A program made the position numbers and the translations under genes. The notes beneath the pieces were generated by a model. That model was not told the origin of the DNA. It saw only the letters and a program-made list of their open reading frames with translations, and did no database searches. Of a stretch of 64,000 bases of DNA, positions 28,160 through 35,880 are shown piece by piece; within the stretch, counting starts at the first letter, position 1, and each line of letters starts with the position of its first letter. Source of the stretch: Prado023 sp963700475 (GTDB lineage Bacteria; Actinomycetota; Actinomycetes; S36-B12; CAIYMF01); NCBI GenBank assembly GCA_963700475.1, contig CAVOXR010000011.1:124001-188000 (forward strand), given 5' to 3'.

Positions 28160-28209
28160 GCGCAGGCCCCGAATCTGGCCAACCCATAGGCTGCCGGCGA
28201 GGAGTGCAC

Positions 28210-29643
28210 ATGCAGATCGATGAGCTCGACCGGCAATCGGTGGGAATGGCGACGGCCCCGGTGGAGCGCGCCGATGCCCTGGTCCTGTTCGGTGCGACCG
28301 GCGACCTGGCCCGCAAGAAGCTCTTCTCGGCGATCTACCACATGGCCGAGTCCGGGACCCTCGACATGCCCGTCGTGGGAATCGCCAGGTCCGGATGGGA
28401 CAGCGAGCGCTTCCGCGCCCACGTGGCGACCGCGATCGATGAGACCGTCCAGGACATCGACCCGCCCGTCCTCGAGGCGCTCCTCGCGCGGATCCATCTC
28501 GTCGGCGGGGACTACTCGGACGAGGTGACCTTCGACCACCTCCGCACGGCATTGGCGGACCTGGGATCAGCTCGGCCGGCGTTCTACCTGGCCGTTCCGC
28601 CGGGGCTGTTCCCCACCGTGATCGAGGGCCTGTCCCGGGCGGGCCTGAACAAGGGCTCGCGGATCATCGTCGAGAAGCCCTTCGGTCGCAGCCTCGACAC
28701 GGCCCGTGCGCTGAACCACCTGCTGCGTCAGCACTACGCCGAGCGCGACATCTTCCGGATCGACCACTACCTCGGCAAGGAGGCGGTGGAGGACCTGCTG
28801 GTCTTCCGGTTCGCGAACACCTTCCTCGAGCCCATCTGGAATCGCAACTACGTCAAGAGCGTGCAGATCACGATGGCCGAGCAGATCGGCGTGGAGGGAC
28901 GTGGCGCCTTCTACGAGGGGGTCGGCGCGCTCCGGGATGTCGTGCAGAACCACATGCTGCAGGTTGTGGCGATCCTGGCGATGGAACCCCCGGTCAGCCC
29001 GCACGCCGACGCCCTGCGCGACGAGAAGGTCAAGGTGTTCCAGGCGATGCGCTCCCTGGACGCCGCGTCGGTCGTCCGCGGGCAGTACGAGGGCTACTTG
29101 CAGGAGCCTGGGGTGGCTGAGGGCTCCACTGTGGAGACCTACGTGGCCTGTCGGTTCGAGATCGATTCCTGGCGCTGGTCCGGGGTGCCGTTCTACGTGC
29201 GCGCCGGCAAGGCGATGGCGCGGCCGGGGCTCGAGGCGCTCATCGAACTGCGCGAACCGCCCCGCATGCTCTTCGGGGATCCGACCATGACGCGCCCACA
29301 TCCCAACCTGATCCGGTTCCGCCTGGGAGCCATCGACGGGGTCACGATGACGGTCCAGGCCAAGCAGCCCGGGCCTGAGCTCATCGCGCAGCCGGTCGAC
29401 CTGTCGGTCGACTTCGCCTCCTCCTTGGGCAAGCGGCGGGAGGCCTATGAGCGGCTCCTGGGGGATGCGATCGCGGGGGACTCGCGGCGCTTCGCCCGCG
29501 AGGACGCGGTGGAATGCACGTGGCGGGTGGTGCAGCCCGCCCTGGATGAGCCGACGCCCGTGCAGCAGTACGCGCAGGGCAGCTGGGGTCCGGCTGCCGC
29601 CGACGCCCTGCTCGGCGAGGACCACTGGCATGAACCCGAGTAG
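28210..29643 (+). CDS. zwf: Glucose-6-phosphate dehydrogenase
   Basis: The enzyme oxidises glucose-6-phosphate to 6-phosphogluconolactone with NAD(P)+, the first step of the oxidative pentose phosphate pathway, in the cytoplasm. At 477 residues it has the usual length. The coenzyme-binding GATGDLARKKLF is at about residues 30-41, the active-site signature RIDHYLGKE near 184-192, and VPFYVRAGKAM further on. ATG 28210 was chosen as the natural family start; no long upstream extension is expected. The next two genes complete the pathway branch: gnd-like starts 13 bases after it and pgl overlaps that. Confidence 0.93.
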   Translation: MQIDELDRQSVGMATAPVERADALVLFGATGDLARKKLFSAIYHMAESGTLDMPVVGIARSGWDSERFRAHVATAIDETVQDIDPPVLEALLARIHLVGGDYSDEVTFDHLRTALADLGSARPAFYLAVPPGLFPTVIEGLSRAGLNKGSRIIVEKPFGRSLDTARALNHLLRQHYAERDIFRIDHYLGKEAVEDLLVFRFANTFLEPIWNRNYVKSVQITMAEQIGVEGRGAFYEGVGALRDVVQNHMLQVVAILAMEPPVSPHADALRDEKVKVFQAMRSLDAASVVRGQYEGYLQEPGVAEGSTVETYVACRFEIDSWRWSGVPFYVRAGKAMARPGLEALIELREPPRMLFGDPTMTRPHPNLIRFRLGAIDGVTMTVQAKQPGPELIAQPVDLSVDFASSLGKRREAYERLLGDAIAGDSRRFAREDAVECTWRVVQPALDEPTPVQQYAQGSWGPAAADALLGEDHWHEPE

Positions 29644-29655
29644 CGAGGAGTGGAC

Positions 29656-30690
29656 ATGACCACCGAGGCACCGATGGCGCTCGGCGTGGTGGGACTGGGT
29701 CGCATGGGCGCGAACATCGCGCGTCGGCTCATGGCCGACGGGCACTCGACCGTGGTCCACGACATCAACGCCCAGGCCGTTGCGACCCTGGCGGCGGAGG
29801 GGGCGACCGGGGCCGACTCGCTGACGGCCCTCGCCGCGGCTCTCCCCGCGCCGCGCGCCGTCTGGGTCATGGTCCCTGCCGGGCGGATCACCGAGGCGAC
29901 GATCGCCGCGCTGGCCGAGGTCCTCGAAGCCGGCGACACGATCATCGACGGTGGGAACACCCACTACACCGACGACCTGCGCCACGCTGCCGCCCTTCGC
30001 GACAGGGGCATCCACCACATCGACTGCGGGACCAGCGGTGGGGTGTTCGGGGCCGAGCGCGGGTACTGCCTGATGATCGGCGGCGAGCAGGCGCCGGTCG
30101 AGCGGCTCACCCCGATCTTCGAATCGCTCGCCCCCGGCATCGACGCCGCACCCCGGACCCCCGGTCGTTCCGGGTTGCCTGGCGACGGGGAGCAGGGCTT
30201 CCTGCACTGCGGCCCGAACGGTGCCGGGCACTTCGTGAAGATGGTCCACAACGGAATCGAGTACGGGCTCATGGCCGCCTACGCCGAGGGCCTGAACATC
30301 CTGGCCAACGCCGACGCAGGCCTGCGCACGCGGGATTCCGACGCCGAGACCGCGCCCCTGGAGAACCCGGAGCACTACCAGTACGAGTTGGACGTCCCGG
30401 CGATCACCGAGGTATGGCGACGTGGTTCCGTGGTGGGGTCCTGGCTTCTGGACCTCACCGCCTCGGCGCTGCAGGAGTCGCCGGAGCTCTCGGAGTTCTC
30501 CGGACGGGTCTCGGACTCCGGCGAGGGACGCTGGACCGCGGTGGCGGCCATCGACGAGGGCGTGCCCGCGCCCGTTCTCACGGCCGCGCTGCAGTCACGG
30601 TTCGACTCCCAGGGGTCGGCGGCCTTCGCCAACAAGGTGCTCTCGGCCATGCGCAAGGAGTTCGGCGGCCACCACGAGAAGGCCGAGTGA
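29656..30690 (+). CDS. gnd: 6-Phosphogluconate dehydrogenase, short (GndA) type
   Basis: The enzyme oxidatively decarboxylates 6-phosphogluconate to ribulose-5-phosphate. The 344 residues fit the shorter GndA class, not the approximately 470-residue Gnd. NAD(P)-binding GLGRMGANIARRL is at about residues 12-24. A substrate-site stretch HYIDCGTSGG (read here HHIDCGTSGGVFG) and HCGPNGAGHFVKMVHNGIEYG (about 185-205) are intact. GAGGAG ends 5 bases before ATG 29656; a GTG at 29650 is in frame but has worse spacing. The stop overlaps the next gene as GTGA. Confidence 0.92.
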   Translation: MTTEAPMALGVVGLGRMGANIARRLMADGHSTVVHDINAQAVATLAAEGATGADSLTALAAALPAPRAVWVMVPAGRITEATIAALAEVLEAGDTIIDGGNTHYTDDLRHAAALRDRGIHHIDCGTSGGVFGAERGYCLMIGGEQAPVERLTPIFESLAPGIDAAPRTPGRSGLPGDGEQGFLHCGPNGAGHFVKMVHNGIEYGLMAAYAEGLNILANADAGLRTRDSDAETAPLENPEHYQYELDVPAITEVWRRGSVVGSWLLDLTASALQESPELSEFSGRVSDSGEGRWTAVAAIDEGVPAPVLTAALQSRFDSQGSAAFANKVLSAMRKEFGGHHEKAE

Positions 30691-31370
30691 ACCAGCCGAA
30701 CCCGCGGGTCTCGGTGAGCCCCACCGCGGAGCTCGCTGCGTTCGAGGCCGCAGGGGAGATCGTCCGCCAGGCCCGCGCGGCGGTCGCGGAGCGAGGGGCG
30801 TTCACGATCGCGATATCGGGTGGCCGCAGCCCGTGGACGATGCTCTCCCACCTGGCGGACCTCGACATGCCGTGGGCCGACACCACGATCTTCCAGGTGG
30901 ATGAGCGGATCGGGGCTGCTGACGACCCCCTTCGCAACCTCACCGGCCTGCTCGACTCCTTGCCGGCCGGCTGCCCGGCCGTTGTCGTGCCGATGCCCGT
31001 CGAGGCCGACGACCTGGACGCGGCGTGCACTGCCTACGCCGCCGCCCTGCCCGCCACGCTCGACCTGATCCACCTCGGGCTGGGATCGGACGGTCATACC
31101 GCGTCCCTGATCCCCGGCGACCCGGTGCTGGACGTCACGGAGGCCGACGTGGCCCTGACCGGGACGTACCAGGCCCGGCGACGGATGACGCTCACCTACC
31201 CCCGGATCGCGAAAGCCCGTGCCGTCCTGTGGCTCGTGACGGGTGCTGAGAAGCGGGACGCGTTCGCACAGTTGCTTGCCCACGACCGCACGATCCCCGC
31301 GGGTCGGATCACGAACCCCGACCAGGTCGTGTTCTGCGATGCCGCGGCCCGTCCGTCACCGCACCCGTGA
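30687..31370 (+). CDS. pgl: 6-Phosphogluconolactonase
   Basis: The enzyme hydrolyses 6-phosphogluconolactone to 6-phosphogluconate. The 227 residues contain FTIAISGGRSPWTML (about 36-50), TTIFQVDERIG (about 70) and the conserved LDLIHLGLGSDGHTASLIPG (about 128-147), all typical of the Pgl/DevB family. The GTG start overlaps the gnd stop (GTGA, 30687-30690), so zwf-gnd-pgl is a coupled operon. No opcA-type allosteric subunit for Zwf is present in this window. Confidence 0.92.
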   Translation: MNQPNPRVSVSPTAELAAFEAAGEIVRQARAAVAERGAFTIAISGGRSPWTMLSHLADLDMPWADTTIFQVDERIGAADDPLRNLTGLLDSLPAGCPAVVVPMPVEADDLDAACTAYAAALPATLDLIHLGLGSDGHTASLIPGDPVLDVTEADVALTGTYQARRRMTLTYPRIAKARAVLWLVTGAEKRDAFAQLLAHDRTIPAGRITNPDQVVFCDAAARPSPHP

Positions 31371-31429
31371 CCCGTCGGGTGCCCATCTCGAGCCGCGCGC
31401 GTCACCTTGGGACGTGATACCCAAGGGGG

Positions 31430-32347
31430 GTGGATCGCGATGGCAACGGTTGGGCCCGGTGCTCCCGCGGTCATCGGCACTGGGGGCGGCACGGGGCGGC
31501 GGGGCTGCTGCTGCATGCCGTCGACGACGAGGGCGTGGTCCGGGTCCTGCTGCAGCACCGAGCCGCGTGGACCCATCACGGGGACACATGGGGCCTGCCC
31601 GGCGGTGCCCGCGACAGCCATGAGGACGGTGTCGAGGCGGCGCTGCGCGAGGCCGTCGAGGAGGCGGGACTCGATCCGGGCGAGATCCGCACACGGCACC
31701 TGTTCGTCGACGATCACGGCGGGTGGGCCTACACCACCGTCTATGCCGACGTCCCCCGGCCGGTGACCACAGCGGCCAACCGCGAGAGCGCAGCCCTGGA
31801 ATGGGTACCCGTCGACCAGGTGCATGCTCTCCCGCTGCATCCGGGGTTCGCGCTGACGTGGCCGCAGGTCCTGGTGCGTCCGACCGTGCTGCTCGTCGAC
31901 GCCGCCAACGTGGTCGGCGCTCGCCCCGATGGGTGGTGGCGTGACCGGGCGGGCGCCACGGCACGGCTGCTGGACGCTCTGGCTACGCTGCGGGCTGCCA
32001 CTGTGCGCGGCCCGGGCGGTGATGCCCGGGTGGTCGGGGCGGTCGTGGCGGTGCTCGAGGGCGCGGCCGTGTCTGCCCCCGACCCGGACTGGGTCGTGGT
32101 GCACCGGGCTCAGCGCGGCACGAGCGGCGACGACATCCTGGTTGACGTCGCCGGTCAACTCCTGGCCGATGGGAACGACGTCCTCGCGATCTCGGCCGAC
32201 CGCGGTCTGCGCGCTCGGTGGGAGTCCCTGCCCGGGGTTGGTGGGATGTTGAGTGCCCAGGTCGTGGGTCCGCGTTGGCTGCTCGACGCCCTCGAGGGGA
32301 CTGCCCTGTACGGGCCCCAGTCCGAGGGTGGTTCGATGCGTCCATGA
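31430..32347 (+). CDS. Nudix hydrolase fused to a NYN/PIN-like domain
   Basis: The first 165 residues are a Nudix hydrolase: GRHGAAGLLLHAVDDEG, then the Nudix box GGARDSHEDGVEAALREAVEEAGL (about 65-90), which has the GX5EX7REXXEEXG pattern. The last 140 residues start with VLLVDAANVVG and later have SGDDILVDVAGQLL and VLAISADRGLR, the pattern of acidic residues in NYN/PIN nucleases. Substrate and coupling of the two activities are unknown. GTG start. It overlaps the enoyl-CoA hydratase gene (ATGA at 32344-32347). Confidence 0.75.
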   Translation: MDRDGNGWARCSRGHRHWGRHGAAGLLLHAVDDEGVVRVLLQHRAAWTHHGDTWGLPGGARDSHEDGVEAALREAVEEAGLDPGEIRTRHLFVDDHGGWAYTTVYADVPRPVTTAANRESAALEWVPVDQVHALPLHPGFALTWPQVLVRPTVLLVDAANVVGARPDGWWRDRAGATARLLDALATLRAATVRGPGGDARVVGAVVAVLEGAAVSAPDPDWVVVHRAQRGTSGDDILVDVAGQLLADGNDVLAISADRGLRARWESLPGVGGMLSAQVVGPRWLLDALEGTALYGPQSEGGSMRP

Positions 32348-33204
32348 ACGAGTCCGTCCCTGAACCCGTCCCTGCCTCGTTCCACGCATCTGTCGCGGCC
32401 GCCGTCGGCGACGCCGCTGAACATCTGGCGGTCACCCTTGACGACGGGGTGGCGACGGTGGAGCTGCGCCGCCCGGACAAGCACAACGCGATCTCGTACG
32501 CGATGTGGCAGGCATTCGGCCGGTTGATGCCCGTGCTGGCCGCCGCCGACGACGTCGAGGTGGTGCTTCTGCGCGGGACGCCAGGCGGGCCGTTCAGCGC
32601 CGGGGCTGACATCGCTGAGTTCCGCACCCTGCGTGCCGACCCTGAGGGCGCCCGCCGTTACGGAGAGGCGGTCGAGTCCGGCGAGCAAGCGATCATCGGC
32701 TTCCCCAAGCCGACCATCGCGCTCATCGAGGGTTTCGCGATCGGTGGGGGAACGCAGCTCGCCGTGGCCTGCGACCTGCGGGTCTGCGGCGAGGGTTCGA
32801 GGTTCGGCGTCACGCCAGCCAAGCTCGGGATCGTCTACGCACTGCCGTCGACCGAGCGGCTGGTCGAGACGGTCGGTGCGGCATGGGCTCGCTGGATCCT
32901 GCTCACCGGAGACCTGCTGGACTCAGCCACGGCTCTGCGGATCGGCCTGGTGCACGAGGTGGTCGCCGACGACCAGGTCGCCGTCCGCGCCCACGAGGTC
33001 GCGCGCACGGTGGCGTCACGGGCGCAGGTGTCGCTCCGAGGCGGCAAGGCGATGGTGCACCGGGTCGTCACCGGCCAGCTCGACGAGGACGACGAGGTGC
33101 GCGCGATCTACGAGCACTCATGGGCCAGTGCCGAGTACGCCGAGGGTGTGGCCGCGTTCCTGGCCAAGCGAGCGCCCGACTTCCCGGCGGCGCGCGGGCG
33201 GTGA
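32344..33204 (+). CDS. Enoyl-CoA hydratase/isomerase-family protein
   Basis: The 286-residue crotonase-fold protein has VELRRPDKHNAISYAMW (about 45-60), the oxyanion-hole stretch GPFSAGADIAEF (about 82-93) and GFAIGGGTQLAVACDLRV (about 134-151). At the second catalytic Glu position, AKLGIVYALPSTERL gives no clear acid beyond the Glu near RLVE. It would hydrate or isomerise an enoyl-CoA in fatty acid breakdown or a related step. It is translationally coupled (ATGA overlap) to the Nudix-NYN gene, an odd pairing with no obvious pathway link. Confidence 0.83.
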   Translation: MNESVPEPVPASFHASVAAAVGDAAEHLAVTLDDGVATVELRRPDKHNAISYAMWQAFGRLMPVLAAADDVEVVLLRGTPGGPFSAGADIAEFRTLRADPEGARRYGEAVESGEQAIIGFPKPTIALIEGFAIGGGTQLAVACDLRVCGEGSRFGVTPAKLGIVYALPSTERLVETVGAAWARWILLTGDLLDSATALRIGLVHEVVADDQVAVRAHEVARTVASRAQVSLRGGKAMVHRVVTGQLDEDDEVRAIYEHSWASAEYAEGVAAFLAKRAPDFPAARGR

Positions 33205-33240
33205 GCCAGAGGCGACACGACCCCGTTGGACACCGCGGCG

Positions 33241-34704
33241 TCAGTTGGTGAGCAGCTCCGGGTTGTTGGCCACCTCGACGGTGAACTCGGCAAGACCGGC
33301 CGCGAGGACTCGGGCCAGGCCGAGATCGATGTTCGTGAGGTCGTCGCAGGGCTGGTGGTAGCAGTCGTCGGCGGGCCGACCGGCGTCTGCCCCTGAGGCT
33401 GCGGCCTGCTCTGCTGAGACAGGGTCCAAGAACCCTGAGAACACGCCGGCTGTCGGCATGCCCGCCTCCGCGAACCCGTAGTGGTCCGACCCGCTGTGCA
33501 GGTCGATGGGCACGGGGTTCCCGCCGTTGCTGGTCACGGCGGCGCTGAGGAGTCGGCTGGCGGTCGACGAGCCCAGAGGCGCCCTCGGCTCGTCGTAGAC
33601 GCCGGCGAATCCGTTGGGTGAGGCGATCATGTCGACGTTGGCGTACACGAGAATGGCATCCCGCTGCTGACGCGACAGGGCCTCGACGTAGCGCACCGAG
33701 CCGTGCAGCCCGAGTTCCTCGCCGCTCCAGAACGCCAGCCTGACGGTGGCCCGTGGGCGCGTTCCGCTCAGGGCCCGGGCGATCTCCAGGAGTGCGGCAA
33801 CACCCGAACCGTTGTCGTTGATCCCGGGTCCGTCGAGCACGGAGTCGAGGTGCGCTCCCAGCATGATCACCTGCCCGTCCCGGCTCCCCGGAAGCTCACC
33901 GAGGACCGTGCGAGTGGGGGCAGGTTCCGTGTGGACGTTGGTCACGAGCCGTGCGCGCGCCTCGCCTGTTGCTGCTGCGGCGAGAGCCTCGACCGCCTCG
34001 GGGGAGACGGAGGCGGCCGGGATGGTCAGGCCTCGGGGATCGAGCAGGGTCGGACGAAGCACCACGCCGGGCGGGGCCTGCGGGGAGACCGCGAGGAAGG
34101 CTGCTGCTCCGGCCTGCTGAGCGGCGAGGACCTGGTCGCGGCGCAGGCAGTCACCCGGGCCGACCAGCACGATCGCGTCAGCGGGGATTGCACCGTAGTC
34201 GCCAACCTGGCAGCCCGCGCCCGCTGGTCCGGAGGCGTTCGCCACCAGGGAGACGACCGGGCCCACAACGTCGCCGGCCGGGGCGAACACCAGGGGCAGG
34301 ATGTCGTCGACTCCGTAGACCCGATCACCGACCTCGAGGGACGATCCACCCTCATCGACGAAGCTCACATCGTCGTAGTGGTCGGAGTCCACCGACCAGC
34401 CCGCGGCAGCCAGTTCCCGTTCGACGAGATCCGCTGCACGGTCGTAGCCGGGGCTGCCGACCGACCGGAACCGGTCGGAGCCCTGGGTGGCCTGGGCCAA
34501 CTCCTCGAGTCGCGCCCGCAGGCCGTCCTCCGTGATGGACGCCGCTACCGTTCGGGCATCCGGCTGGAGTGCGGTCCCGGGGTCAGGGGCGGTGCAGGCA
34601 ACGGACAGCAGGGCCGCCGTGACGCTGACCACGATGGCGCCCGGTGCGCGGCCGACTCCCCGGTGTGGGCGACCGGCACGGAGTTGCCTCCGGCTCCTCA
34701 CCAC
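33241..34704 (-). CDS. M28-family zinc aminopeptidase with PA domain, lipoprotein
   Basis: The N-terminus has a basic stretch, a hydrophobic segment and a lipobox ending at the C of LLSVACTAP, so it is a secreted lipoprotein. The protease-associated (PA) insertion lies around residues 145-215 with VGDYGAIPADAIVLVGPGDC. Zinc ligands of the M28 family are in GAHLDSVLDGPGINDNGSG (H, D), FWSGEELGLHGS (E, E), NVDMIAS (D) and near the C-terminus CYHQPCDDL (H). With 487 residues it is complete. GTG 34704 or a second GTG three bases on is the start; TACGCT is just upstream, again leaderless. The natural substrate is unknown. Confidence 0.85.
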   Translation of the reverse strand: MVRSRRQLRAGRPHRGVGRAPGAIVVSVTAALLSVACTAPDPGTALQPDARTVAASITEDGLRARLEELAQATQGSDRFRSVGSPGYDRAADLVERELAAAGWSVDSDHYDDVSFVDEGGSSLEVGDRVYGVDDILPLVFAPAGDVVGPVVSLVANASGPAGAGCQVGDYGAIPADAIVLVGPGDCLRRDQVLAAQQAGAAAFLAVSPQAPPGVVLRPTLLDPRGLTIPAASVSPEAVEALAAAATGEARARLVTNVHTEPAPTRTVLGELPGSRDGQVIMLGAHLDSVLDGPGINDNGSGVAALLEIARALSGTRPRATVRLAFWSGEELGLHGSVRYVEALSRQQRDAILVYANVDMIASPNGFAGVYDEPRAPLGSSTASRLLSAAVTSNGGNPVPIDLHSGSDHYGFAEAGMPTAGVFSGFLDPVSAEQAAASGADAGRPADDCYHQPCDDLTNIDLGLARVLAAGLAEFTVEVANNPELLTN

Positions 34705-34792
34705 ACCAGCGTAGGCCCATGCCGGGGCGGCGAGGTGGCCGAAGCGAGCCCCGTCCTGGACGCGATACCGGTCGCCTGGTGCGGGACTCGTC

Positions 34793-35734
34793 TCACTCCT
34801 GCACCGACTTCGTGATCGCGATGCATCGGGTCAGCCATGCGAGCTCCTGGGCGCTCAGGTCGCGTCCGGCCCGCTGGGCGTCCTGTACGGACCAGTTTGC
34901 GGTGAGGATCATCCGGACGACGACCCAGACCCGGGCGCGATCCTCGTCGAGCCCGGCGAGCTCGACCAACGTCTGGAAGCGACGACGGATGCCGCCCCGG
35001 ACGTCGCCGGCCAGTTCGTCGTACCGGTTCCACAGCATGGGCGCGAGCTCGTAATGGGGATCGCCGGACATCGGCTTCGGGTCGATGGCCAGCCACTCCC
35101 CGCGATCGGGCAGCAGATCCTGTGGGGTCGCCAGGACGTTCTCGTAGTGCAGGTCGCCGTGGATGATGCGACCCACGCTCATCGGGTCGCTGACAAGGTC
35201 ACGGCCCAACGACAGTGCCCGGTCGCGGTAGCGCGGTGGGATGGGGATGCCGCGGGGCTGGGCCGCGAGGTCGTCGAGCCAGCCAGAGACGTGGGACGTG
35301 AGCGTGTCCAGCTGCGGGAGGGCCGGCTGGTGCAACTTCGCGTAGAGGCCCGTCACGATCTGGCATGCCTCGAGCTCTGACTGCTCAGTCAGGTCACGCC
35401 GGTCGAGGCGCTCGAGCAGAAGAGCGCGACGGCGCGGGTCGGCCCGCAGCAGCCGCACCGCGCCATCGCCGTGCCAGCGCTGCAGGACCACGCCCTCGTG
35501 CAGGGACTCGCGGTCGCCGTCGAAGGTGATCTTCAGAACCGCCCGCGTCCCGTCCTCGCTGATCACCGGCGCGACCAGCGAGCAGAACCCGTGCCACAGG
35601 TCGTCGCCGTCGCGGGTCAGGGCCCACTCGTCCAGCATCTCGACGAACAGCAACGGGAGGCGGTCCAGCCAGCGGCCCCACTCCGGCCCGAGCCGGCGCT
35701 GCTCGTCGAGCGCGCGGGGCAGGAGGATCCGCAT
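34793..35734 (-). CDS. Aminoglycoside/hydroxyurea-phosphotransferase-family kinase
   Basis: The 313-residue protein is of the APH/hydroxyurea kinase type. It begins RILLPRALDEQRRLGPEWGRWLDRLP, has the nucleotide-contacting VLKITFDGDRESLHEGVVLQRW (about 75-95), and the catalytic loop IHGDLHYENVL (about 195-205) followed by AIDPKPMSGDPHYELAPMLWNR. In the family, Asp of HGDLH is the catalytic base and Asp of IDPK binds metal. The ATG at 35734 gives the usual length; the in-frame GTG upstream is not needed. Resistance to a small molecule is possible; the true substrate is unknown. Confidence 0.75.
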   Translation of the reverse strand: MRILLPRALDEQRRLGPEWGRWLDRLPLLFVEMLDEWALTRDGDDLWHGFCSLVAPVISEDGTRAVLKITFDGDRESLHEGVVLQRWHGDGAVRLLRADPRRRALLLERLDRRDLTEQSELEACQIVTGLYAKLHQPALPQLDTLTSHVSGWLDDLAAQPRGIPIPPRYRDRALSLGRDLVSDPMSVGRIIHGDLHYENVLATPQDLLPDRGEWLAIDPKPMSGDPHYELAPMLWNRYDELAGDVRGGIRRRFQTLVELAGLDEDRARVWVVVRMILTANWSVQDAQRAGRDLSAQELAWLTRCIAITKSVQE

Positions 35735-35880
35735 GGCCGTGATCGTGGCACGCACGTCCCACACGCGACTACCAACCCCTCGGACGATCACCTCCGAGGA
35801 GTAGGCAAGCCGCCTGCGCGTCGTGGCGGGGGCCTCGCTCAGCGAGGACCTCGACGATCGCTCGCAGGCTCGGGCCGGCC

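Noticed and set aside
27235..29643. A fused quinone-oxidoreductase and glucose-6-phosphate dehydrogenase reading
   Set aside because: The join is an artefact of the frameshift near 28023. The true end of the first protein is at 28159 in the shifted frame.
28567..30375. 600-codon minus-strand frame opposite zwf and gnd
   Set aside because: Antisense of two well-known genes; no family match.
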